This document shows positions 17,684 through 26,917 of a stretch of 64,000 bases of DNA, one piece after another. A program made the position numbers and the translations under genes. The notes under the pieces are model-generated. The model searched no databases. It was not told the origin of the DNA and saw nothing but the letters and a program-made list of their open reading frames with translations. The stretch's first letter is position 1; each line of letters starts with the position of its first letter. Origin of the DNA: an uncultured Verrucomicrobiota bacterium (GTDB taxonomy: Bacteria; Verrucomicrobiota; Kiritimatiellia; CAIQIC01; Lenti-01); the NCBI GenBank assembly GCA_937860055.1, contig CALMBO010000018.1, positions 1 to 64,000 on the forward strand. The letters are read 5' to 3'.

Positions 17684-18463
17684 CTACCATTCGACGGGAG
17701 CGTTGAACTCCTCCAGCTCCTCGGACGTGTAGTCCGGGGAGATCATCTTCATCCTGCCGACCTTGAGGCGCGCCCGCGCGCCGGTCTCGAGGTTCTTCAC
17801 CTCCATGTCGCCGATCATGTAGACCTGCCGCAGTTTCTTGACCGACTTCACCTCGAACCGCTTCACGGCCTTCCCCTCCCGCCACGCCTCGCCGCGGACC
17901 ACGGCGTTGTAGGCCGGCGCCACCCACAGCCGGACATGCGACCACCCCCCGCCATGCTCTTCCGGGCACGCGATCTCGACCACCTGGCACTCCCAGCGGT
18001 TCGCGACCTTCTCGGTGCCGGCGATCTTCGGATCCGGCCACCAGAAATAGGAGAAGCTCAGCTCCATCCAGCTGATCTCGCCGCCCTCGATCGGCCCGAA
18101 CAGGTCCGGCAAAGGCGCCGCCTGCGGCGGATCGCCCTTCGCGAAGGAAAACGCGGCCGGGCCGTTGCCCAGCGCCACGGTCATCTCCTCCGAGACGCCG
18201 CCGAACGCGTCGAACAGCGTGTAGCGGGCCGTGCGGCCGCCCGCCGCCGGCGTCAACAGCGCCCCCGCCCGCACCGACTTCAGGTTCCGCCCGTTCGCAT
18301 CCAGCACGCGGATGGATGCCTCCAGTTCCAGCGGCACGTCCGGCATCGAAAGCCTCACCCGCTCCATCAGCTCCTCGGCCGCCGCATCCCCTCCGCGCAC
18401 CGGCGCGGCGCACGCCCAAAGCCCGATCGCCAGCACCCATCCCGCTCGTCCGGATTTCCTCAT
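17684..18463 (-). CDS. LolA-like outer-membrane lipoprotein-sorting protein
   Basis: This is a 259-residue periplasmic protein. A signal peptide (MRKSGRAGWVLAIGLWACAAPVRG) precedes a beta-rich domain matching the LolA-related 'outer membrane lipoprotein-sorting protein' family: the segments SYFWWPDP, GTEKVANRWECQVVEI, RLWVAPAYNAVVRGEAW and MEVKNLETGARARLKV occur in family order. True LolA chaperones carry lipoproteins across the periplasm; these relatives are widespread with less certain roles. The start at 18463 is chosen for the signal peptide; ATGs at 18472 and 18499 are in frame. It shares an operon with xseA but has no evident functional link to it. Confidence 0.75.
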   Translation of the reverse strand: MRKSGRAGWVLAIGLWACAAPVRGGDAAAEELMERVRLSMPDVPLELEASIRVLDANGRNLKSVRAGALLTPAAGGRTARYTLFDAFGGVSEEMTVALGNGPAAFSFAKGDPPQAAPLPDLFGPIEGGEISWMELSFSYFWWPDPKIAGTEKVANRWECQVVEIACPEEHGGGWSHVRLWVAPAYNAVVRGEAWREGKAVKRFEVKSVKKLRQVYMIGDMEVKNLETGARARLKVGRMKMISPDYTSEELEEFNAPVEW

Positions 18464-18531
18464 GAACCGCATCCTATGCGACGCCGGAACCCGCCGCAAT
18501 TCTATTCGCCGGATCGGGCCTCATCCTGCGG

Positions 18532-18561
18532 TTGACTTTTGTCCGCCGCCCATGCTAAACA
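18532..18561 (+). promoter_or_regulatory. Promoter of the DksA/TraR-type gene
   Basis: TTGACT (18532-18537), an 18-nt spacer and TAAACA (18556-18561) form a good sigma-70-type promoter. It would start transcription near 18568, giving a leader of about 65 nt. Confidence 0.5.
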
Positions 18562-18564
18562 CCG

Positions 18565-18592
18565 CAACCCTTGTGGAACTCGGGGTTGTTTT
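18565..18592 (+). promoter_or_regulatory. Terminator-like hairpin in the leader of the DksA/TraR-type gene
   Basis: CAACCC (18565-18570) pairs with GGGTTG (18583-18588) and is followed by TTTT (18589-18592), directly downstream of the predicted transcription start. This looks like a small attenuator, but the stem is only 6 bp and no leader peptide or alternative pairing was worked out. Confidence 0.3.
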
Positions 18593-18633
18593 CCGGGCTC
18601 CGGGGATGTACGGTCTATTACGAGAGGTGCAGC

Positions 18634-19365
18634 ATGGCGACCAAGAAAAAAACCCAGAAGAAGGCAGTCCGGAAACCCTCCCGTCCCGCGAAAAAGACGG
18701 CGAAAAAAGCCGCGAAGAAGCCGGCTCCCCGCAAGCCCGCCCAAAAGATTCCGGCGAAGAAAGCCGTCCAGAAGGCCCCCGCGAAGAAAACCGCGAAAAA
18801 GACCGCCAAGAAGGCCGCCCCCAAGGCCCTCGCCAGAAAACTGCCCCTCCCCAAGCCCCCGCCCCCCCCGCCGCCGCCCCGCAAGGTCAAGCCGGCCCGC
18901 GCCTTCCGCAAGGAGGAGCTGAAGTTCTTCCGTTCCCATCTCCAGAAGCAGCTCGACCTCATCCAGGGCAATCTCGACGCCCTCGCCGGCGACAATCTCA
19001 AGCGCTCGCCCATCGAGGCGTCCGGCGACATCAGCGCCCACTCCACCCACATGGCGGACCAGGGCACCGACAACTTCGACCGCGAACTCGCCCTCAACCT
19101 CGCCTCCGGCCGCCAGGAATCCCTCTACGACATCGAAGACGCCATCCGGCGCATCGATGAAGGCACCTACGGCGCCTGCGAAAGCTGCGGCGGCGCCATC
19201 GAGCGCCCCCGCCTCAAGGCCCTCCCCTTTGCCAAGAAGTGCATGGCCTGCCAGAACGCCGCCGAACGCGGCCGCACCAAGTACCGCCCCTTCGGCGGAA
19301 CCCTTCCGCTGCAGCAGCTCGCCGCGGAAGACGCCGCCGCCGAACCGCCGGACTCGATGGGTTGA
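18634..19365 (+). CDS. DksA/TraR-family zinc-finger protein with histone-H1-like N-terminal tail
   Basis: This is a 243-residue protein with three parts. Residues 1-~75 are almost only Lys, Ala and Pro (KKTAKKAAKKPAPRKPA type), as in bacterial histone-H1-like proteins. A run of eight prolines forms a hinge. The C-terminal ~150 residues are a DksA/TraR domain with a coiled-coil (FRKEELKFFRSHLQKQLDLI) and a four-Cys zinc finger, Cys182-x2-Cys185-x17-Cys203-x2-Cys206. DksA-type proteins bind the RNA polymerase secondary channel; the tail could add DNA binding (inference). I chose the ATG at 18634 because GAGAGG precedes it; the frame extends to 18571. It lies 21 nt upstream of lspA. Confidence 0.88.
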   Translation: MATKKKTQKKAVRKPSRPAKKTAKKAAKKPAPRKPAQKIPAKKAVQKAPAKKTAKKTAKKAAPKALARKLPLPKPPPPPPPPRKVKPARAFRKEELKFFRSHLQKQLDLIQGNLDALAGDNLKRSPIEASGDISAHSTHMADQGTDNFDRELALNLASGRQESLYDIEDAIRRIDEGTYGACESCGGAIERPRLKALPFAKKCMACQNAAERGRTKYRPFGGTLPLQQLAAEDAAAEPPDSMG

Positions 19366-19386
19366 TCCGGCCCGCCGGCCCGCCCC

Positions 19387-19875
19387 ATGACGCCGCTCCT
19401 CGTCGCCCTGCTGGTCATCCTGCTCGACCAAGCGTCGAAGGAGTGGGTGCGCGGCACGTTTTCCCTGCACGAGTCGGTGCCGGTGCTCCCCGGCTTCTTC
19501 AACCTCACCTATATCCGCAACACCGGCGCCGCCTGGGGCATGTTCAGCGGGCAGAACCTCGCCCTTGCCCTCCTGGCCTTCGTGATGCTGGTCACCCTCG
19601 TCGTCTTCCGCCGCAAGATCCTCCCGCCCGGACGCCTCCACCGCGTCGCCCTCGGCCTGCTCTGCGGCGGCATCGCCGGCAACCTCTTCGACCGCCTCCG
19701 CCTCGACTACGTCACCGACTTCCTCGACTTCTACTTCCGCGACGGGCATTTCCCCTCCTTCAACGTCGCCGACTCCGCCATCTGCATCGGCGTCGGCATC
19801 TACGTCCTCGGCACCCTCCTCGCCCCGCCCCCCTCCGCCACCGGAGGAAAGGCGCCGGAAACCTCCGCGCCATGA
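19387..19875 (+). CDS. lspA: Lipoprotein signal peptidase (signal peptidase II)
   Basis: This 162-residue integral membrane aspartyl protease removes signal peptides from prolipoproteins after diacylglyceryl transfer. Four transmembrane segments are visible. The two catalytic aspartates lie in the conserved GNLFDRLRLDYVTDF and FNVADSAI motifs, and the NLTYIRNTGAAWG motif is present. It follows the DksA-like gene closely. In several PVC and other genomes dksA-like genes and lspA are neighbours. The stop codon is immediately followed by a palindromic repeat cassette. Confidence 0.95.
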   Translation: MTPLLVALLVILLDQASKEWVRGTFSLHESVPVLPGFFNLTYIRNTGAAWGMFSGQNLALALLAFVMLVTLVVFRRKILPPGRLHRVALGLLCGGIAGNLFDRLRLDYVTDFLDFYFRDGHFPSFNVADSAICIGVGIYVLGTLLAPPPSATGGKAPETSAP

Positions 19876-19981
19876 GTTTTCCACGCCATGGAAAAAGTTT
19901 TTCCATTGTGTGGAAAAACGGACGAAAGTTTTTCCATTGTGTGGAAAAACCGCTGAAAGTTTTTCCATTGCGTGGAAAAAC
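19876..19981 (+). repeat. Palindrome cassette copy A: four TTTTTCCA-N5-TGGAAAAA units
   Basis: Four imperfect palindromes start at 19876 (short form), 19897, 19928 and 19959. The last three have an exact 31-nt period, separated by 9-nt spacers of the type CGNNGAAAG. Centres are TTGTG or TTGCG, giving the unit a direction. The cassette aligns without gaps to the reverse complement of 40123-40228. It fills most of the space between the lspA stop and miaA. Confidence 0.9.
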
Positions 19982-20014
19982 CGGTCCGCGGCGCCTCCCC
20001 GCCCCGGAGGCCGC

Positions 20015-20950
20015 ATGACCGCCCTCGCCGCCCATTTTCTCGTCGGGCCCACCGCCTCGGGCAAGAGCGCCGTCGCCCTCCATCTGGCGCTCCAGTCGCG
20101 CCCGCCGCGCCCCATCCTGTCCGCCGATTCCATGACGATCTACCGCGGCATGGACATCGGCACCGCCAAGCCCGACGCCGCCGAACGCGCCGCCGTCCCC
20201 TCCTTCGGCTTCGATCTCGCCGAGCCCGACCGGCTGTTTTCCGTCGGCGACTACCTCGCCGCCGTCCGCTCCGCCGCCCCCGCGGTCGCCGCCTGCGGCG
20301 CGCCGCCCATCGTGGTCGGCGGCACCGGGCTCTACGTCAAGTGCCTCACCGAAGGGCTCGACAGCGCCCCCTCCGATCCCGGCCGCCGCGCGGCGGCCGA
20401 GGCGTTGCTGCAGGCCGAGGGCCTCGAAGCCCTCCAGGCCGCCACCCAGGCCCTGAATCCGGCGGAATACGCCCGCCTGCGCGACCCGGAAAACCCGCGG
20501 CGAGTCATCCGCGCCTACGAGCTGCTGGCTTCCGGCCATCCCCTGCCGGCCGCCGAGGAGCGCCCGCGCCCCAAGGTCGCCGGCCTGGTCCTGCCGCCCG
20601 AGGAGCTGCGCGCGCGCATCGCCCGCCGCGCCCGCCAGATGTTCGCCTACGGCCTCGTCGAGGAAGTCCGCGCCCTGCGGGCGAAATACCCCGCCCTCTC
20701 CGAGACCGCCCGCCACGCCATCGGCTACGAGGAGGCCGCGCGCGTCCTCGACGGCCAGATCCCCGAGGAGGAGGCCATCCGCCTCACCGCCCTCCGCACC
20801 GGCCAGTACGCCAAGCGGCAGATGACGTGGTTCCGCCACCAGGCCGACGTCGTCTGGGTCGAGGTGGGGCCGCGCGACGATACCGAGCGCCTGTCCGGCA
20901 AGGTCCAGAAGGTCTGGAATTCCCACGGCCCCGCCGCCTTGCGGATCTGA
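20015..20950 (+). CDS. miaA: tRNA dimethylallyltransferase
   Basis: MiaA transfers a dimethylallyl group to A37 of tRNAs reading UNN codons. The protein has 311 residues. The P-loop GPTASGKSAVA, the DMTI-like SADSMTIYRGMDIGTAKP motif, VVGGTGLYVKCL, NPRRVIRAYE and the C-terminal RTGQYAKRQMTWFRHQ motif are all present. I chose the ATG at 20015 because CGGAGG lies four bases upstream. The open frame reaches back to 19910, but those codons are the palindromic repeat cassette. Confidence 0.95.
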   Translation: MTALAAHFLVGPTASGKSAVALHLALQSRPPRPILSADSMTIYRGMDIGTAKPDAAERAAVPSFGFDLAEPDRLFSVGDYLAAVRSAAPAVAACGAPPIVVGGTGLYVKCLTEGLDSAPSDPGRRAAAEALLQAEGLEALQAATQALNPAEYARLRDPENPRRVIRAYELLASGHPLPAAEERPRPKVAGLVLPPEELRARIARRARQMFAYGLVEEVRALRAKYPALSETARHAIGYEEAARVLDGQIPEEEAIRLTALRTGQYAKRQMTWFRHQADVVWVEVGPRDDTERLSGKVQKVWNSHGPAALRI

Positions 20951-21004
20951 CCCCGCCGCATAAAAAAATTGAAAAAATGCGCCGGATGGTGAACCCTCTT
21001 CCCC

Positions 21005-22189
21005 ATGCCTCCGAAAAAGCCCGCCGCCAGGAATGATGCCCCCGCCGCCGCCCCGAAAAAGGGCGCGGCCCGCCTCTTCCTCGTCTATGGCTCCGACGAC
21101 CTCTCCGCCACGAGAAAGGCCGATGAGATCGCCGCCCGCCTCTGCCCTCCCGAAGAACAGGCCTTCGGCCTCGAAACCATCAACCCCGAGTCCGGCACCG
21201 ATACCGCCGAGGCCGTCTGCGCCGTTCTGCGCAACACCATCGAGGCGCTCCTGACCCCGCCTTTCCTCGGCGGCAACAAGACCGTCTTCCTCCGCAACGC
21301 CCCCTTCTTCAACCCCCTCGCGGAACCCGGCAAGTTCGCGGACGTGAAGGCCGAAACCGAACGCCTCGTCGATCTCCTCAAGAAAGGCCTGCCCGAAGGC
21401 GTTTCCTTCGTCCTCCTCACCGGCAGCGTCAACAAATCCACCTCCTTCTACAAGACCTTCCAGGCCCAGGGCGAAGTCCACGCCTTCGACGAGCCCGAAA
21501 AGCCGAAGGAAGCCGAGGAGGACTTCATCCCCCGCGTCGAAAAGCTGATCGAGGAGAAGGGGCTTTCCATGCCCCGCCCCGTCTTCAACGCCTTCCTCGA
21601 CCGCACCGGCTACAACCTGCGCCAGGTCACCGCCGAGATCGAAAAGCTTTCCCTCTACCTCGGCGAACGCAAGGCCGCCACCCTTGCCGACATCCAGCTC
21701 ATGGTCGCCCCCGTCCGCGAAAGCAAGTTCTTCGAATTCGCCGACACCTTCTGCAACGGCAATCTCGCCGACACCCTCCGCGTCATGCGCCGCATGTTCG
21801 ACCAGCGGGTCTACCCCGTCCCGCTGATCGTGAACCTCCAGGACCGCCTGCGCCAGCTCTTCGTCCTCAGCGACTGCCTCAAGCGCGGCTGGGCCCGCCT
21901 TTCCGGCGGCGAACGCTTCCGCACCCTCTCCTGGTCCCTCCCGCCGGCCGGCGAAACCCTCCTCTCCTCCATGGAGAAGGACCCGCGCAAAGGCAACCCG
22001 TGGGCCATCTCCATGATGGCCGCCCAGGCCACCCGCTTCCCCACCGGCCGCTGGTACCGGTGGCTCACCGCTGCCGTCGACGCCCAGGCGGCCATGACGG
22101 GTGGCGACGCCGTCGATCCCGAAGTCATCCTCGAGCTCTTCGTCATCCGCTCCCTCGGGGAATTATCCGTCGACAAGGCCAAGGCCTGA
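21005..22189 (+). CDS. holA: DNA polymerase III subunit delta
   Basis: HolA opens the sliding clamp during loading. It is 394 residues, slightly longer than the typical ~340, with a Lys/Ala-rich N-terminal extension before the first conserved strand (RLFLVYGSDDLSATRKADEI). Family features include FLGGNKTVFLRNAPFF, VSFVLLTGSVNKST, LDRTGYNLRQVTAEIEKLSLYLG, and the helical C-terminal domain with LIVNLQDRLRQLFVLSDCL. The ATG at 21005 has no good ribosome-binding site. It lies 54 nt after miaA. Confidence 0.88.
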   Translation: MPPKKPAARNDAPAAAPKKGAARLFLVYGSDDLSATRKADEIAARLCPPEEQAFGLETINPESGTDTAEAVCAVLRNTIEALLTPPFLGGNKTVFLRNAPFFNPLAEPGKFADVKAETERLVDLLKKGLPEGVSFVLLTGSVNKSTSFYKTFQAQGEVHAFDEPEKPKEAEEDFIPRVEKLIEEKGLSMPRPVFNAFLDRTGYNLRQVTAEIEKLSLYLGERKAATLADIQLMVAPVRESKFFEFADTFCNGNLADTLRVMRRMFDQRVYPVPLIVNLQDRLRQLFVLSDCLKRGWARLSGGERFRTLSWSLPPAGETLLSSMEKDPRKGNPWAISMMAAQATRFPTGRWYRWLTAAVDAQAAMTGGDAVDPEVILELFVIRSLGELSVDKAKA

Positions 22190-22243
22190 GCCCCCCGCCG
22201 GGATTGACGAATCCCCCTTTCCTGCGTATCGTTGCCCCCCGAT

Positions 22244-22819
22244 ATGACCCATAAGCATCCCCATTCCAAGCACGCCGCCCCGCCCCCCGCCGACGACCCG
22301 AATCTGCCGGCGGTCGATCCCGCCCATCCCGTTCCGGAAGAGGCCCCTCCCGCCCCCGAAGCCGCCGCCGGGCCGCAACCTTCCCCCGAAGAGGTCCTCC
22401 AGGACCGTCTCCTCCGCCTGCAGGCCGATTTCGAGAACTACCGCAAGCGCATGGATCGCGAGAAGAAGGATTGGATCGCCTTCGCCAGCGAAAAACTCGT
22501 CCTGGAAATCCTGCCCGTCCTCGACAGCTTCGAGCTGGGCCTTTCCAACAGCGCCAAGGAAGGGGCGCCGGCCGCCTTCACAGAGGGGTTCCAGCTGGTC
22601 TGCAACCAGCTCCGCTCCGTCCTCGAAAAAGCCGGCGTCCAGGCCATCCATGCCGAAGGCGCGGTCTTCGATCCCAATCTCCACGAAGCCATCACGCACC
22701 TCCCGTCGGACACCGTGCCCGAAGGGAACGTGGTCGCCCAGACCCGCCGGGGCTACAAGCTCGGCGACAAGCTCCTGCGCGCCGCTCAGGTCGTCGTTTC
22801 CTCCGGGCCCTCCGCCTAA
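22244..22819 (+). CDS. grpE: Nucleotide exchange factor GrpE
   Basis: GrpE exchanges ADP on DnaK. The protein has 191 residues: a Pro/Ala/His-rich disordered N-terminus (~50 residues), a long coiled-coil helix ([19 protein letters not shown]), the four-helix-bundle region, and the C-terminal beta-wing with the signature [19 protein letters not shown] followed by [28 protein letters not shown] chose the ATG at 22244 over an upstream TTG at 22232. It pairs with dnaJ 17 nt downstream; dnaK itself is not in the window. Confidence 0.95.
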   Translation: MTHKHPHSKHAAPPPADDPNLPAVDPAHPVPEEAPPAPEAAAGPQPSPEEVLQDRLLRLQADFENYRKRMDREKKDWIAFASEKLVLEILPVLDSFELGLSNSAKEGAPAAFTEGFQLVCNQLRSVLEKAGVQAIHAEGAVFDPNLHEAITHLPSDTVPEGNVVAQTRRGYKLGDKLLRAAQVVVSSGPSA

Positions 22820-22836
22820 GGGCCCACCGGATTCCC

Positions 22837-24048
22837 ATGAGCCAGAAGCGCGATTGCTACGAAATCCTCGGCATTCCCCGCGACGCCTCTGAAGACGCGG
22901 TCAAGAAGGCCTATCGCAAGCTGGCCATGAAGTACCACCCGGACCGCAATCCGGGCGACAAGGAGGCCGAGGAGAAGTTCAAGGAGGCCACCGAGGCCTA
23001 CGAGATCCTCTCCAGTTCCGAACTGCGGCCGCGCTACGACCAGTTCGGCTGGGGCGCCTTCGAGCGGGGCCGCGGCGGGGGCTTCGGCGGCGCCGGCCAC
23101 ATCGACCTCGAAGAGGCCATGCGCGCCTTCGCCTCCGCGTTCGGCGGCGGCGGCGGATTCACGGGCGGACTGGGCGGCAGCTTCTTCGAAAGTCTTTTCG
23201 GAGGCATGGGCGGCGGAACGCGCGACCGCGACGGCCGTTCACGCGGCTCCGATCTCCGCTACGACCTCGAAATCGACTTCGAAGAGGCCGCCTTCGGCTC
23301 CAAGCGCGAACTTTCCCTCCATGTCGTCGAGGATTGCGAGGCCTGCAAGGGCACCGGCGCCGACGGCAAGAGCCAGCGCGAAACCTGCACCAAATGCGGC
23401 GGCCGCGGCATGGTCGTCAGCTCCAACGGCTTCTTCCAGGTCCGCCAGCCCTGCCCCCATTGCGGAGGCAGCGGCGAATTCATCCGCCACCCCTGCCGCA
23501 AATGCAACGGCGAGGGCCGCGTCAAGGTGGCGCGCAAGATCGAACTGGCCATCCCGGCCGGCGTCGACACGGGTTCCCGCCTCCGCCTCGCCGGCAAGGG
23601 CGAGGGCGGCTCCCGCGGCGGCCCCCCCGGCGACCTGTTCGTCGTCCTGCACGTGCGGGAACATGATTTGTTCTCGCGCGAGGGACTGGATACGCATTGC
23701 GAAATCCCCATCCCCTTCCATATCGCCGCGCTCGGCGGCGAAATCCAAGTGCCCACGCTCCGCGGAGACGTCCCCCTCAAGATCCCCGCCGGCACCCAGC
23801 CCGGAAAGGTCTTCACCCTCCGGGGCCTCGGCATGCCCGATGTCCGCGGCACTTCCACCGGCGACCACTATGTCGCCATCACCATCGAAGTCCCCGCCGG
23901 CCTGCATGGCAACGCCGGCGACCTCTTGGCCGCCTTCGGCGCCGCCGTCAAGGAAGCCAACCATCCCCGCCTTGCCGCCATCCGCAAGAAGGCCCGGCAG
24001 TTTTATGAACGCAAGGAAGCCATGGGCTCCTCCAAGGGTGAAAAATGA
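22837..24048 (+). CDS. dnaJ: Chaperone protein DnaJ
   Basis: This is a complete type I Hsp40 of 403 residues. It has a J-domain with the HPD motif ([19 protein letters not shown]), a Gly/Phe-rich linker, and four zinc-binding CxxCxGxG motifs ([32 protein letters not shown]), followed by the two substrate-binding beta-domains. It cooperates with DnaK and the GrpE encoded just upstream. The stop overlaps the glnS start by 4 nt (ATGA), so chaperone and synthetase genes are translationally coupled. Confidence 0.96.
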   Translation: MSQKRDCYEILGIPRDASEDAVKKAYRKLAMKYHPDRNPGDKEAEEKFKEATEAYEILSSSELRPRYDQFGWGAFERGRGGGFGGAGHIDLEEAMRAFASAFGGGGGFTGGLGGSFFESLFGGMGGGTRDRDGRSRGSDLRYDLEIDFEEAAFGSKRELSLHVVEDCEACKGTGADGKSQRETCTKCGGRGMVVSSNGFFQVRQPCPHCGGSGEFIRHPCRKCNGEGRVKVARKIELAIPAGVDTGSRLRLAGKGEGGSRGGPPGDLFVVLHVREHDLFSREGLDTHCEIPIPFHIAALGGEIQVPTLRGDVPLKIPAGTQPGKVFTLRGLGMPDVRGTSTGDHYVAITIEVPAGLHGNAGDLLAAFGAAVKEANHPRLAAIRKKARQFYERKEAMGSSKGEK

Positions 24049-25709
24049 ACGCTCCCGCCAATCCCGCGCCGGAAACCCCCGCCCGGAACATGCACTTCAT
24101 CCGCGAAATCATCGCGGAGGACGCCCGCACCGGCAAATACGGAGGAAAGGTCGTCACCCGATTCCCGCCGGAACCCAACGGCTATCTCCACATCGGCCAT
24201 GCCAAGGCCATCTGCCTCGATTTCGGCATGGCGCTGGAAAACGGCGGCGAATGCCACCTCCGCATGGACGACACCAACCCCGTCAAGGAGGACGTCGAAT
24301 ACACCGACTCCATCAAGGAGGATGTCCGCTGGCTCGGCTTCGACTGGGGCCGGCACTATTACCACGCCTCCGACTATTTCGAGCAGATGTACGAGCTCGC
24401 CTGCGGGCTCATCCGCGACGGCAAGGCCTATGTCTGCGAATTGACCTCCGAGCAGTGGAAGGAACATCGCGGCATTCCCACCGAACCCGGCAAGGAATCC
24501 CCCTTCCGCAACCGCCCGCCCGAAGAGAACCTCGATCTGTTCCGCCGCATGCGCGCCGGCGAATTTCCCAATGAATCCAAGGTCCTTCGCGCCAAGATCG
24601 ACATGGCCTCGCCCAACCTCCACCTGCGGGACCCCGTCATCTACCGCATCCTGCACACGCCCCATCCCCACGCGGGGGACAAGTGGTGCATCTATCCCAT
24701 GTACGACTACGCCCATCCCATCGAGGATGCCCTCGAGAAAATCACCCACTCGATGTGCACCCTCGAGTTCGAGGTGCACCGCCCCCTCTACGACTGGGTC
24801 ATCCAGAACTGCCATCTCTTCCCCTCCCAGCAGATGGAATTCGCGCGCCTTTCGCTGACCTACACCGTCATGAGCAAGCGCAAGCTGCTCGAACTGGTGA
24901 AGCTCCGCCTCGTGAACGGCTGGGACGACCCCCGCATGCCCACGCTCTGCGGCCTGCGCCGCCGCGGCGTGCCCCCCGCCGCCATCCGGGAATTCTGCGA
25001 ACGCGTCGGCATCACCAAGTACGACTCCCTCACCGATGTCGCCCTCCTGGAGCATTGCATCCGCGACGACCTGAACAGGACCTCCCGCCGCGCCATGGCC
25101 GTGCTGGATCCCCTCCGCGTCGTCATCGAAAACCCCGACGGCCTGCCGGCAACCGTCAAGGGCGTCAACAACCCCGAGGATCCCGCCGCCGGCGAACGCG
25201 ACATCCCCTTCGGTCCCGAGCTCTTCATCGAACGCGAGGATTTCGCCGAAGTCCCCCCTCCCAAGTATTTCCGCCTCAGCCCCGGCAAGGCCGTCCGCCT
25301 GCGCAACGCGGGTTTCCTCACCTGCACCGGCGTCGAAAAGGATGCCTCGGGCCGCATCACCGCCGTGCGAGGCCGTTTCGAGCCCATGGAAGCGGCGATC
25401 AAGGTCAAGGCAACCATCCATTGGGTGCCCGCCCATGCGGCGAAACCCGTCGAGGTCCGCCTCTACGACCGCCTCTTCAACGTGCCCGAACCCGATGGCG
25501 ACAAGGCGGTGGATTTCAAGGCCCATCTCAACCCGGATTCGCTCAAGGTCGTTTCCGCTCTCGCGGAACCGTGCCTGATCGAGGCCAGGCCCGGGGACCG
25601 CTACCAGTTCGAACGCGTCGGCTATTTCTATGCGGAATCCGACAGCCGCCCCGGCGCGCCGGTCTTCAACCGAACCGTCACTCTCAAGGATTCCTGGAAA
25701 CCCGCATGA
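24045..25709 (+). CDS. glnS: Glutaminyl-tRNA synthetase
   Basis: This 554-residue class I synthetase charges tRNA-Gln directly. The HIGH motif is [16 protein letters not shown], followed by [19 protein letters not shown], which is specific to GlnRS. The KMSKS-type loop reads [11 protein letters not shown]. The C-terminal anticodon-binding beta-barrels are complete ([14 protein letters not shown] to [11 protein letters not shown]). GlnRS is typical of bacteria that received it from eukaryotes; its presence means the indirect GatCAB route is not needed for Gln. Confidence 0.96.
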   Translation: MNAPANPAPETPARNMHFIREIIAEDARTGKYGGKVVTRFPPEPNGYLHIGHAKAICLDFGMALENGGECHLRMDDTNPVKEDVEYTDSIKEDVRWLGFDWGRHYYHASDYFEQMYELACGLIRDGKAYVCELTSEQWKEHRGIPTEPGKESPFRNRPPEENLDLFRRMRAGEFPNESKVLRAKIDMASPNLHLRDPVIYRILHTPHPHAGDKWCIYPMYDYAHPIEDALEKITHSMCTLEFEVHRPLYDWVIQNCHLFPSQQMEFARLSLTYTVMSKRKLLELVKLRLVNGWDDPRMPTLCGLRRRGVPPAAIREFCERVGITKYDSLTDVALLEHCIRDDLNRTSRRAMAVLDPLRVVIENPDGLPATVKGVNNPEDPAAGERDIPFGPELFIEREDFAEVPPPKYFRLSPGKAVRLRNAGFLTCTGVEKDASGRITAVRGRFEPMEAAIKVKATIHWVPAHAAKPVEVRLYDRLFNVPEPDGDKAVDFKAHLNPDSLKVVSALAEPCLIEARPGDRYQFERVGYFYAESDSRPGAPVFNRTVTLKDSWKPA

Positions 25710-26917
25710 ACCTGATGGCCGTCCGGAGCGCTTCCAATCAAAAGAGGAACTCCGCTCCCGTGACTGTCTATCTCCAGAACATCGTCGTCCGGCATACCTT
25801 CCCGGTTGTCTTCACCCGCCATCTCTTCTCTCCACGCAACCGGTTGCTGCGCAATGCCATTGCGCGCGGCGAAACCCGCCGGCAACACCGCTGCCTTGTA
25901 CTGCTGGACAAGGGAGTCCTCGCCGCCTTCCCCGACTTGCCGGTGCAGATCCGTTCCTATTTCGACACCCATGCCGGGGCCATGCAATTGGTACGCGAGC
26001 CCCTTGTCCTCGCCGGGGGCGAAGAGATCAAGCAATCGTCCCGTTTCGTCCGCCGCATGGTGGAGGCGCTCCGGGCCGGCAATGTCTGCCGCCATTCCCT
26101 GTGCCTGGCCATCGGCGGAGGCGCCTTCCTTGATGCCGCCGGTCTCGCCGCCGCCCTCTTCCACCGCGGGGTGCGGCTTGTCCGCATCCCCACCACCGCC
26201 CTCGCCCAGTGCGATTCCGGCGTCGGTGTCAAGAATGCCATCAACTACGCCGGCTCCAAGAATCTCCTCGGGACTTTCGCCCCTCCATGGGCCGTCCTCA
26301 ACGACGCCGACTTCCTTTCCTCCCTCCCGCTACCCCTCCTGCTCGACGGCATCGCCGAAGCCGTCAAGGTCGCCGCCATCAAGGATGCCTCCTTCTTCCG
26401 CTCCATCGGGCGGGCCGCGCCGCAGATCCGGAAGCGCAACATGTCCGCCATCCTCCGCATCCTGAAACGCTGCGCCCTTCTCCACCTCGACCATATCGCC
26501 ACCTCCGGCGATCCCTACGAACTCGGTGCCGCCCGCCCCCTCGACTACGGCCACTGGGCCGCCCACAAGCTGGAGGTCCTCTCCCGGCATCGCCTCTCCC
26601 ACGGCCATGCCGTTTCCATCGGCATCGCTCTCGATGCCCTCTATGCCGCCCGCAGCGGCTTCCTTCCCGAAAAACAGGCCTTTCGCCTCGTTTCCATCCT
26701 GCGCACCTGCGGTTTGCCCGTCTACGCCCCGGAATTGTCCAGGAGGGACCGGCGCCGGCGCCTCGCCATCCTCGCCGGACTCGAGGAATTCCGCGCCCAC
26801 CTCGGCGGGGAACTCACCCTCACCCTTCCCTCCCCCATCGGTTCCCGCACCGAAATCCATTCCGTGGACGAGGCCCGCATGGCCGAATGCATCGCCGCGC
26901 TGGCCCGGTGGAAGTGA
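25706..26917 (+). CDS. eboD: EboD: 3-dehydroquinate-synthase-like sugar-phosphate cyclase
   Basis: This is a 403-residue member of the sugar-phosphate-cyclase (DHQS-like) superfamily. Visible features are the NAD-binding stretch CLAIGGGAFLDAAGLAAA, IPTTALAQCDSGVGVKNAINY, the metal-binding region LLDGIAEAVKVAAIKD, and DYGHWAAHKLE and HRLSHGHAVSIGI with their metal-ligand histidines. It is followed directly by an EboE homologue, which makes EboD of the ebo (metabolite-traffic/eustigmatophyte-bacterial operon) set more likely than AroB. The start overlaps the glnS stop (ATGA). The physiological product is unknown. Confidence 0.82.
   Translation: MNLMAVRSASNQKRNSAPVTVYLQNIVVRHTFPVVFTRHLFSPRNRLLRNAIARGETRRQHRCLVLLDKGVLAAFPDLPVQIRSYFDTHAGAMQLVREPLVLAGGEEIKQSSRFVRRMVEALRAGNVCRHSLCLAIGGGAFLDAAGLAAALFHRGVRLVRIPTTALAQCDSGVGVKNAINYAGSKNLLGTFAPPWAVLNDADFLSSLPLPLLLDGIAEAVKVAAIKDASFFRSIGRAAPQIRKRNMSAILRILKRCALLHLDHIATSGDPYELGAARPLDYGHWAAHKLEVLSRHRLSHGHAVSIGIALDALYAARSGFLPEKQAFRLVSILRTCGLPVYAPELSRRDRRRRLAILAGLEEFRAHLGGELTLTLPSPIGSRTEIHSVDEARMAECIAALARWK

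Noticed and set aside
19910-20014. N-terminal extension of MiaA
   Set aside because: The extra codons are the palindromic repeat cassette. MiaA homology and a CGGAGG site begin at 20015.
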